Shown here piece after piece: positions 50,101 to 60,490 of a stretch of 64,000 bases of DNA. A model generated the notes under the pieces. That model was not told the DNA's origin and ran no database searches. It saw nothing but the letters and a program-made list of their open reading frames with translations. Location of the stretch: the NCBI GenBank assembly GCA_022575985.1, contig JAKSXM010000007.1, positions 15,688,501-15,752,500 on the forward strand, read 5' to 3'. Position 1 is the first letter of the stretch; every line of letters starts with the position of its first letter. A program made the position numbers and the translations under genes. The DNA is from Anagrus nilaparvatae. Lineage: Eukaryota; Arthropoda; Insecta; Hymenoptera; Mymaridae.

Positions 50101-52168
50101 TTTTTATTAGTCCGCCGAGTAGTTCGCCATTTTAAAAAATGGAAAAAACTTTTTTGTAGTGCCAGAAACTAAAAATTTTTGCAAGAGATTCGTTTTTATC
50201 AAACTTTAAAACTGCCAGTTATGAAGAAAGTTGTATTTTGGTCCACCATCTTGAAAATTGGAAAATAATTTTATGTTGAAAAATTAAAACTTCTACGTTT
50301 AGTTCGTTTTTCTGCTTTCTGGAAAAACCCTTGTTAAAGCTCTAAAAATATAAAAAGCTTCATTTTTATTAAAAAGACAATTATTTTCGCAAAAAAATTA
50401 TTAACGTGTTTATAAAAGAATTATATTCTCAATTATATTTCATGACGTATCGCGTACCAAACCAAGTTAACTGAAAAAAAGACCTCCATTTCTAATATTC
50501 AAGACTACAAAAAACTGATTTTTGAATTCTTTAAATATTATTTTTAGTGGTCTAAAAAAATTAAGAAATGTCTCGAACAAAAAAATAAGGTGAAAAGATA
50601 TATTTTTTGCAAGTAATCTGGCAAATTTTTAGAGCTTTCAAATTACCTTTGGGTTCAAAAACACCATAGTAACCACAAAAAACTCTTAAAACAAGTAGCC
50701 TAAAAATCCGAGAAGAGATTATCTTATCCCAGTACATAGCATTTGCTAAGATTACTCGAAGATTACTCAAGTAGGCGCAATAATTAATTATCATTAAATT
50801 TTTTCAAAGAGATACTTTATAACAATAAAATTACCAAAAAAATTCTAGCCTTTTTAAACTATAATAGAGTATGCCAATTTTCTCCTATCTTTCCCCTATG
50901 AAATAAATTAAACATTAATTTTAACGTACTAACACAATTTACTTTTACTGCAACACATAACATAACTGACATATAAAACTAAAATTATAGCATATTAAAT
51001 TAAAGTTAATGATTGCTTAATTATTTCAATATTATGTGTATTGTACATAAAATATATCATTGTAATTTACACCCTTTTTGACATTCATTTGTCTTGAAAT
51101 TTCATTTTATATCTTTTTATTTTATGTTCTGTTTTACATACACTAAAAATGTATTTTTAAATTTCTGTTTTTATATTTTTATTTTATATTCATTCAAATT
51201 TAAACGCAGTTAAGAAAATTTTATTGTAATTACATGTTTGCGCAATTGCTTTATAATAATCGTTCAACGACGAGCTTTTTTTTTTAAATTTAATATATCG
51301 TAAAAAAAATACAACGTGGAAAAACTAACTAAAAAAAAAAAACAAAGTCAACAAAAAGAAAGGAAAAAAAAAAACGAGAACAAGCACCTGATCCAATTTT
51401 TCAAGAATGCGCACATTGTAAAATCACTTATAATTATTATATATGAAAAAAAGTAGAGAAAAAAAACCAATAACTAAACATTATTCAACATGGATAAGAA
51501 ATAAAAAATATTTTTTATGATAATAAAAAAAATTATTATTTAAATATGTAATTAACTGATCTAAAAAAAAAAGATAAATAATAGAATTTAATTGAGATAT
51601 ATTATAAGCTTGATGATGCTGAAGAAGAAGAAAATTTAATTATGTTCAATGTGAATAATATATAGTAACTATATATATATATATATACGAACAAAAAGTG
51701 AGAAACAAATGTCGTTAATTATAATTGCAATTACAATTTACGTCAAAGTCATATATAGAATTGGATCATTTTTTTTTTTTAGAGCATTCATATAATAATG
51801 AATCAACTTTCTTTAACCTTCTGAAATTTTCTTATTATAATATAATACAACAAAAAGAAATGTATTTATACTTTATTTTAATATTCGTGGAGAGATTTTT
51901 CTATTGTTGCATACTAGAAGATAAAATTTTCATGACATATCCTTGAAGGTTTTTTTTTTTTTGGTATTATACAATAAAGCTGCTTTTTGTGTTCTGAAAG
52001 AGGGTATTGTTTTTTTCTAGTAATTTTTTAGAAAAGTATTAAAATGAATGACATATTATATATATTTGGTATTTATACTAATACAAATGTAAATGTACAT
52101 GTTTTAATTTATCTTAAAAAACGTCTGAAAACTAGATAACAATTTTAAAATTAATTTTTAAAAAATTT
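47133..52168. other. Long gene-free stretch
   Basis: AT-rich sequence with many A and T runs. Small features: a tandem duplication of cccaaataaaaccaggcc at 49258-49294, a run of C at 49974-49988, and (TA)n at 51667-51687. No coding region or complete element recognised. Confidence 0.45.
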
Positions 52169-52482
52169 ATCACCGGTTTGTGTAAACACAACCAAAATGC
52201 ATGGAACATGTTTACTTACTGCTGAGGACTAGGTATAATGCAAATATTACGCATCATTACAATACAATTTGCTATTTTTATAATTTTTAATTTTCACCTT
52301 TACTAGATGATAAGCGAATGATAAGATTCTAAACCAAAATTATTCTGATTCCCTAAACGCGTATTATTCTAAGTCTCTAAATCGATAATATTTTAAGTCC
52401 CTATATCGAAATTATTCTAAGTCCCATTTGACCCCCCCCCTTGATTTTCGGTACCCTTCCCTATAAACATGTTCCATGTTAA
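52169..52482. repeat. Dispersed repeat A, copy 2
   Basis: Second copy of the repeat at 46698-47132, with fewer internal tandem units. The block catggaacatgttt near 52196 recurs in inverse orientation near 52465-52478, giving short terminal inverted repeats. Confidence 0.7.
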
Positions 52483-52504
52483 TAATTCCTAATCGACAAA
52501 TACA

Positions 52505-52962
52505 AGCCACAAGATATATTGGGCTAAAAATGTTACCCAGTAGGAAATCAGGGCTGTTTTTTTCACTTTTTTGTAGTCCCTTTTAATGTGCAACCCCTAG
52601 AATATGCAATATCATCCCCCAAATGTGGGTTAAATTTTTTAAATGTTATTTAAAATGATACTGCGCACAAACGAAATCTCTAGGCATATATCACTAATAC
52701 AAAAAAAATAAATTTATATCAATTTGTCATATTTTACCCCCTTAGATGGGGTGTAAGCGGATGGTATTATACCAAAATAGGAAAAATAAATATTTTGGGC
52801 TAAAAGTGTTACCTAGTAGGTAATCAGAGCTGCTCTTTTCATTTCTGAAGTCCGAATTACATAAGGTTTGTACGTGAAAATAGAATTCAGAAATAAAATG
52901 AGCAGTCCAAATTACTTACAAGGTAGATAACATTTTTAGCCCAAAATATCGATTTTTTCATT
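52505..52962. repeat. Composite inverted and direct repeat
   Basis: The block tattgggctaaaaatgttacc at 52518 recurs directly at 52791 and in inverse orientation at about 52925-52955. The last two form a hairpin of about 170 bases. Confidence 0.55.
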
Positions 52963-53934
52963 TAATAAAATGTAATTGTCTTTTATGTGCCCATTAGACA
53001 TTAATAGGATAAATAAAAACTTTTATTTATTTCTTTTGATAATTATTATTTAATATATTTTTATTAACAGTGATTTATGAAATATTCAGAAAAGAAATTA
53101 AGCTCCTTAAGAACTTTCGTTGTTATTTCGTGTTAGTATAATTTAATAATTGTCAATATTATTGTCTTGTAAAACATCGGAAACAGTTTAATAAAAACTA
53201 TAATTTTTTTAATAAATAAATTGTTTTTTTTTAGTGTTTACAAATTAATATTGACATTTAATTTAAAAAATCAATTTTATATACAAGATGCATATGATGA
53301 GAATTTTTTTGGTGCCGAAACCCGGAGATTATTCAAATATATTATTAAAGTAAAATATAGATGGTCATTAGCAGATTAGCATTCATTTGGTCATTGATTT
53401 ACTTATATTAAACTTTTACCCATTACTGATCAAATTGGGCTTTCTTTTATCTGGGGATTTTTCAAAGCTTTTGTGAACTTTCTGATAATATTCGATTCCT
53501 AGAAGATTTACGATAGGATCTGCGATAGGATGAAATCTAAAAAAGTTTTGAAAAAATATGTAGTGATAAATTTTTGTCAAATTTTCAGAAATTAAAAGTT
53601 TTTTCACATGTAAAAAGTACACTAACTGGATTTAATGTGTAAATTTAAATATAAAAATATTATTTTTTACCCAAAAAACGGCTGCCAATTTGACACCATA
53701 TGTAAAAGTTTATGATCGATGGTAGAATATCGTATAAAACAGTGTAAATAACGAAACGATTTCATGTGGGCTACATTTTGATTAGTTTGGTGAGTTTTCA
53801 ATTTTGATTTCTAAAAAAATTTGATTTTCTTGGAAATCATCCAGCACACATACTTCCAAATTGCATTATTGACATCTAAATGCTAATAAAAATTAAAAAA
53901 TATAAATATTTGTTTTTTTTTCTTTTTTTAATAA
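52963..53934. other. Gene-free stretch with a possible retroelement primer site
   Basis: AT-rich. The motif tggtgccgaaacccgga at 53310-53326 resembles the primer-binding region found just after the LTR in BEL/Pao-type elements, but no coding part of such an element follows. Confidence 0.3.
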
Positions 53935-55524
53935 CACAGGCACACAAAAAAAAAAAAAAGTCATGTACCAGAAGGTAGACCCCATGGACTGGGGGTTTTT
54001 GTTGGTGCTAAAACCGAATATGGCCATATAAATGCGATTTAACTAGCCAATTTGCCCCCAGCGCCCAGCGCCCCCATGTGCCCCCCCAAGGAGGTGAAAA
54101 AATTTTTCTTTTCGAAAAATGAAAATTGTACTATATACTTATGTTTTTTGGGTCGCTGATACCAAATATGTATATAAAAAATCTTTTTAGCCAACACTTG
54201 GCCCTGTAGACCACTTGAGCCCCCCCCCATTCACCCCCCCACCAAACGGGTTAAAAATATTTTTCTTAAGAAACCTAAAAGTCAAAGTGTTTTCTTATAT
54301 TTGCTGAGACGCTGAAACAAAAGATGAATATAAAAAATATGTTTAACCAACGCATGGCCCTCCAGAACACCCCAGTGCTCCCATTCACCCCCCCCCCCCC
54401 TCCATAACGGGTTAAAAATGTTTTTCTTAAGAAAAATAAAATTCAAAGTGTTTTCTTATATTTGTTGAGACGCTGAAACCAAAGGTGAATATAGAAAATG
54501 TGTTAAACCAATGCTTGGCCCTCCAGAACACCCCAGTGCTCCCATTCACCCCCCCTCCCCCAAGCGGGTTAAAAATGTTTTTCTTAAGAAAATTAAAATT
54601 CAATGTGTTTTCTTATATTCGTTGAGACGCTGAAAGCTAAAATGAATGTAAAAAATGTGTTTAACCAATGCTTGGCCCTCCAGAACACCCCAGTGCTCCC
54701 ATTCACCCCCCCTCCCCCAAGCGGGTTAAAAATGTTTTTCTTAAGAAAATTAAAATTCAATGTGTTTTCTTATATTCGTTGAAACGCTGAAACCAAAAAT
54801 GAATGTAAAAAATAATTTCTACTTTAAGTAGAAACATTTAGCCCGGTAAAACATTTTGACTTTTAATTTTCTAAAAAAAAAACATTTTTAACCCATCGGG
54901 GGGGGGGGGGGTGAATAAGGGCACTGGGATGTTCTGGAGGGCCAAGCATTGGTTAAACACATTTTTTACATTCATTTTAGCTTTCAGCGTCTCAACGAAT
55001 ATAAGAAAACACATTGAATTTTAATTTTCTTAAGAAAAACATTTTTAACCCGTTATGGAGGGGGGGGGGGTGAATGGGAGCACTGGGGTGTTCTGGAGGG
55101 CCATGCGTTGGTTAAACATATTTTTTATATTCATCTTTTGTTTCAGCGTCTCAGCAAATATAAGAAAACACTTTGACTTTTAGGTTTCTTAAGAAAAATA
55201 TTTTTAACCCGTTTGGTGGGGGGGTGAATGGGGGGGGGCTCAAGTGGTCTACAGGGCCAAGTGTTGGCTAAAAAGATTTTTTATATACATATTTGGTATC
55301 AGCGACCCAAAAAACATAAGTATATAGTACAATTTTCATTTTTCGAAAAGAAAAATTTTTTCACCTCCTTGGGGGGGCACATGGGGGCGCTGGGCGCTGG
55401 GGGCAAATTGGCTAGTTAAATCGCATTTATATGGCCATATTCGGTTTTAGCACCAACAAAAACCCCCAGTCCATGGGGTCTACCTTCTGGTACATGACTT
55501 TTTTTTTTTTTTTGTGTGCCTGTG
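53935..55524. mobile_element. Large foldback element with internal tandem repeats, TAA duplication
   Basis: Ends CACAGGCACAC and its inverse are flanked by TAA on both sides. The outer arms are almost perfect: 54039-54230 (minus) and 55228-55419 (plus) translate identically over 63 codons, though neither is a gene. Inside the arms is a unit of about 158 bases (ccagaacaccccagtgctcc at about 54362, 54522 and 54680), with inverse copies on the right arm. A perfect palindrome, tttctactttaagtagaaa, marks the centre near 54816-54834. No transposase. Confidence 0.85.
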
Positions 55525-57145
55525 TAATTTACATTTTACTGTTAAAATAAATTACACCAAATTAACATATCCATTTATTTTACATTACATTTCTCCTTTT
55601 GAACAGTTGATTATCTAAAAGATACTAAAAGTTTATGTATTTACAAATTTAAGATTAAAACAAAACTTAAAGATCAATGATAAAAAGTAAGTTAATGTTT
55701 TATTGGTGAAGCTTTATATTTAGTTTTAGTAGTCGAGTCGATAAGATATAAATGTTTGCATTAGGTGTGTTTTTAGAATTTTAATTGCTGTTAAACAAGG
55801 TTTAAACAGAAATTATTATCAATAGTAATTAAATCATTTTTAATTGATTTGTAAATAAATTAAAATTATCAATAATAATTAAATAAATCAAGCTAATATT
55901 ATAATATAATAATTTTATTTTCAATTTTAGTTTTACTAAAAAATAACCAAAATAAATGAAAATCGATGTTAATATTTGTATTTTAAAAGTAAAAAACTAA
56001 GTTTTATTTTTATCAATTGAACTTTTTATTAAATATTACGTAACCTGATCTATTTATTAAAAAAACATCGAACATAAGTTGTTCCAATTTGGAAGTACAA
56101 AGAATAACAAAAGAAAAAAGAAAAACTGTATATATATAGCATACAACTTATAAAAGAGTTTTTAGAGATAAAAAAAATATATGAGGTCATTCAGAATATT
56201 TTAGAAAAGCAAAATCTTTTATTAAAAAATACAAAGCTGCACACAAAAAGTTGTTATCCTAAGTTACTGATAGTAACATCCTTACGTAATTTTCGACGTT
56301 GAATTCGAATCTGAACTCATAAAAAACTATTGACCCTCAAAATGGTGAGATAAATAATATATAATAGGGTAAAACTAACCCTTTTTTAAGATGGCATACG
56401 TGCAGAAATAACTCTTAATTTAAGAAGATGGTTCGTGTAAAGTTATTTTTCTTCAATCGGGTTACTGGCATTTCTTCTGAGATAATTTTTTTAACTGTGT
56501 AATTTTTATTTCAAGTGGTTAGAATTTAAGTTTGGAAAATCTTTTTTTAGAGGCACATATTTTTTTATTATATCTAAAAGTAAAAATTGATTTAATTGAT
56601 AAATCGTTTAGAATATAATATTTAAAAGATAAACCTGATTGAAAATTTTAGGCTCTATACTTTTTTGTAATAGAGTTTTGATTATAATTTTTTGAAAATC
56701 AGAAAGCTATAACCTTTATTTCAAGATTTCTTTTGGATTTTTCAGAAGCCTAGATATTAGTGCATATACGGCTAATTTTTCAAATATCATTCTTATACAT
56801 AAATGACTAAGTTTGCGAAAAATTAAGGGACTCAAAATATGCTCTAGTTTGCTTGCAGAGTTTGGATTAATGTGGGCAACAAAAATATCAATAAAATCTT
56901 TTAAAAGCTTGCTAGTATTTGCTATAAAAATACATGGGTCAATCCATATGTAAATGAGTAAAAGGGTTAAGGAAGTCACGCCATTATCAACGTAGCCTTA
57001 AAAAGCAATATCTTCTTTATAAGTTTTCACCTATAATAGACAAGAGAAAAAAGTAACAAGATGATGAAAGGAGTTAAGTATACATGTAAAAAATTTCAGT
57101 ACATAAAGAAAAAAAAGCTCGATCAAGCTAAATAATAATATATAA
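55525..57145. other. Gene-free stretch
   Basis: AT-rich with no recognisable gene or element. Confidence 0.5.
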
Positions 57146-57149
57146 TATA

Positions 57150-57190
57150 CTAGGGGGCTCCGCCCCCTGCGCGCTTCGCGCGCCAACCCC
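57150..57190 (-). mobile_element. Helitron-like 3' terminus
   Basis: In AT-rich surroundings stand two adjacent perfect GC hairpins, gggggctccgccccc and gcgcgcttcgcgcgc. Read on the minus strand the hairpins are followed by CTAG and then T, as at the 3' end of Helitrons (hairpin, CTRR, insertion before T). The rest of the element is not identified. Confidence 0.4.
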
Positions 57191-57413
57191 CGTTGAGTGA
57201 TTGAAAAAGTGGGTTAGTCATGAGAACAAAAAATGTAAAATTTTAAATACAATTTTAATAATTACTTTCAATTAAAAATATTGATTATATTGTTTTTCTT
57301 TTATTTTAAAATTCGTTAATAGGTTTATAATTAATTGATTTATCGGCTTATAAATAAAAAAAAATAAAATCACTTAGACCCACAAGGGCTGGTTTTGCCC
57401 AGTAGTATCTTAT

Positions 57414-57801
57414 TGGCCCGAAAGTATCAAATTAGCCCAAAATTGTCAATAACTAAGAAAATGGAAATGATGCAGAATGGCCCAAAAGTGTCAGAGTGGC
57501 CCAAAAGTATCAGAGTGGCCCAAAAGTGTCAGAGTGGCCCCCAAAAGTGTCAGACTGGCCCAAAAGTACCATATTGCGTGGCCCAAAAGTGTCAGAATGG
57601 CCCAAAGGCGTCAGACTGGCCCAAAAGTACAATATTGCGTGGCCCAAAAGTGTCATATTGGCCCAAAAGTACCATATTGCGTGGCCCAAAAGTGTCAGAC
57701 TGGCCCAAAAGTACCATATTGCGTGGCCCAAAAGTGTCAGACTGGCCCAAAAGTACCATATTGTGTGGCCCAAAAGTGTCAGATGGCCCAAAGGTGTCAT
57801 T
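57414..57801 (+). repeat. Minisatellite of 42-base composite units
   Basis: A 19-base unit (GGCCCAAAAGTGTCAGACT) alternates with a 23-base unit (GGCCCAAAAGTACCATATTG then CGT), in near-perfect copies from 57478 and decayed copies before that. It ends next to a short GGCAGC run (57804-57828). Because unit lengths vary and stops are rare, frames stay open on both strands, giving apparent proteins of 96-168 residues. I regard these as by-products. Confidence 0.85.
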
Positions 57802-57828
57802 CGACAGCGGCGGCAGCGGCGGCAGCGG

Positions 57829-58479
57829 TTATAACTTTATAATATATAGAGAAAATATGAACCTGATATTTGAGATTTTAGGTAAAGTATATGTTAACTA
57901 ATACATTAATAAATGATCGATGCACGAATAATGTGTCAGTAAAGGGTTGAAACGTCATTACAAGCTTGAACACGTACGTCATTATGTATACAAAATTTAT
58001 ATATTTCTCCTCTTTCATGTTATAAGTAGTTTTATTTTCTTTTTTAACTTATATATTATACAGATTATATGACCCTTTTAATTATAGCATATAATTGTTA
58101 CTTCATCATACACTTATCTATGTGTATCAGAATATGTACGTATATAATATAGTCTTATATTATTATTAGACCTGAATGCTTTTAACATATGTTTATAACA
58201 TATTTCTTTTACTTAAAATATATTGCTTTTATTTTTCTACTAAATAAAGTGATAATAATGAACTATGTTAATATGTAAGAATTCAAAATTTTAGTTTCAT
58301 TTACAGTTTTAATCTACATCTAGAATACTGAATTTTATATTTTATTCAAAGTAATAAATGTGGGCAAATTTTATTTTTTTTAATCAGGTCTATAAAATTT
58401 TAGTGCTATCACAAATATTCAATGATTTATAAAAATCATAACATCATAAAATCATAACTAGTACTAATCATAACACCTC
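57829..58479. other. Gene-free stretch
   Basis: AT-rich spacer between the minisatellite and a LINE relic. A short repeated segment (aatcataac) lies just before the LINE. Confidence 0.45.
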
Positions 58480-59980
58480 ACCGAGTCGTTGAAAAGTCAC
58501 TTCCCACAATGGGTCCTTATCTAGTCAAGCTTTTCAATGAATCATTGATAGGTGGAGCTTTTCCCACAATGTGGAAAAGATCATTATTAGTGGCCATTAA
58601 AAATTCATCTGCTCCATCCTCACCATCAGATTTTCGGCCAGTGCTATGCTTCCTAGCAAAGGTAATTGAAAAGCTGGCTCATGACCAAATTTCCAGTTAC
58701 TTACAGCAAAACAAACTGTTTGACCCACTACAGACTGGTTTTCGACCTAACAGTAGTTGTGAGACGGCTTTAATAAAGCTTACAGAGTACATATGATCTG
58801 GTAGAAATAAAAGACTATGACACTACTTCTGCAATTTGACTTTAGTAAGGCTTTTGATTCCATATCTCCTTCTAAGTTGATTGGAAAATTTATATCAATG
58901 GGTTTTTCGAAAAATTCCTTACTGTGGATCAAATCCTACCTTCAAGGTCGACAACTACAAGTTACTAATAAGTCATCAACCTCTGACCCACTTGAAGTTA
59001 ATCTTAGTGTCCCGCAGTCCGGCAGGGGTTTGTTTTAGGACCTCTACTGTTTTGTATTTACGTTAATGACGTTAAACAATATCTCCATAATGACATTTAT
59101 CATCTGCTATACGCAGATGACTTACAAATTTACATACATTAATAAACTATCGTTAGCAGCCTATAGCATTAATGACTGGGCAAAAACTGTATTTTTGAGA
59201 CTTAACTCTGATAAAACAAAGGCAATCTATTTTGGTGCAGGCTACTTTGTAGACCAAATAGAAAAACTGAAGCTTCCTGGTGTTAAAATAAGTGAAGGAA
59301 TTACTGTTCCTTTTGTTAAGGAAGTAAAAAGCCCAGGAGTCATACTTGATAACAAATTAAATTGAAAAGCACATATAACATCAATAGGTAAGAAAGTTAA
59401 TAGGGTCCTCTACACACTCAGGTTTATCAGGCAGTGTACAACGGAAGCTCTACGCATCAAACTTGTACAGGCCCTAGTTGTTCCTCATTTGGACTTCTGT
59501 TCTGTTGTATACCTTGACTGTTCGACAAACTTACATGACAGAATTCAGAGGCTGAGTAAATCTTGTTTAAGGTATATTTTTGGGGTTAGTATGGACAATC
59601 ATATCACTCCATATAGAGAAAAACTAGGATGGTTAACTTTTTACATGCGTAGAATGTATTTTACATTGATAATCATGTACAAAATTCTTCGCTTATATAG
59701 ACCTGAATATTTGAGTCATATTTTTGTTAAATACGTACCTAAAGAAATAGCCAGAGATGATCTACTAACTCGTGAATTGGATATGCCTTATCTTGAAAAA
59801 TGGAATGGAAATTCCTCCTTTCAAGAACAAGGTACAAAAAGCTGGAATTAACTCCCTTCTAAAATAAGGTTCCTTCCTTCCTTAAACTCCTTAAAGGGTG
59901 GGGGACTGTCTACTATTATTACTTTATCAATTTGGTCATGTATATAAAGAGAATGTATACTCTTTATTTTTAGTTTTAAG
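58480..59980 (+). mobile_element. 5'-truncated non-LTR retrotransposon (reverse transcriptase part)
   Basis: The plus strand carries RT motifs in order: DFRPVLCFLAKVIEKLAHDQ, LQTGFRPNSSCETALI, FDFSKAFDSI (catalytic Asp region), a VPQSG-type motif, LLYADD (in a shifted frame at about 59107), LRLNSDKTKAI, then the C-terminal region to about 59850. Stops or frameshifts at about 58795, 59037 and 59363 break it. It is better preserved than the LINE at 8570-12240. No endonuclease is present, so the copy is 5' truncated. Confidence 0.82.
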
Positions 59981-60490
59981 ATAAAGATAAGTAATTTAAC
60001 AAATGTTCACTTGAACATTACGTATATTAAGATATGATAGATAAGATATAATCATAAGTCCCTAACGGTCAATCATAAGTTTTAGTAATAGAATAAACAG
60101 ATAGAATAAGAGACCTTGTCGTTTTTTATTTTTAAGCAATACAAACTAACTTAATATAATGAAATATATATCATTTATTGTTAATTTGTAATAATTAAAA
60201 TTAAAATAAATAATTTCTTATTTTTAGCAAGACTAAATAAAAGACATTTACTTTATGAACCGCATATAAAAAACATATAACGCATTATAAACCGATGATT
60301 GCCGTCAAAAATAAACAAGAAGAATTTCAATTACAGTTCGAGTTATCTTTGTTATAAACAAGTGACAGTAAATCAAATGCACTATTAAAATAGCTACACC
60401 TGATGGTAAAAAATACATTCTGTTACATAAAAATATGCTAACGCATTAAAAAAGTAAAAAATTTTTTTAAAAAAAGATATCAAGTAAGGA
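59981..60490. other. Gene-free stretch
   Basis: AT-rich spacer before the LTR-retrotransposon relic; any 5' LTR of that relic should be here but I could not define it. Confidence 0.35.

Noticed and set aside
54039..54230. Pair of identical 63-codon frames at 54039-54230 (-) and 55228-55419 (+)
   Set aside because: They are the two arms of one palindrome; the Gly-rich translation comes from G/C runs and has no family resemblance.
57395..57901. 168-codon repeat protein with PKVSDWPKSTI-type repeats
   Set aside because: Several frames on both strands are open across the same minisatellite, no start context or splice structure supports it, and the units are too uniform at DNA level.
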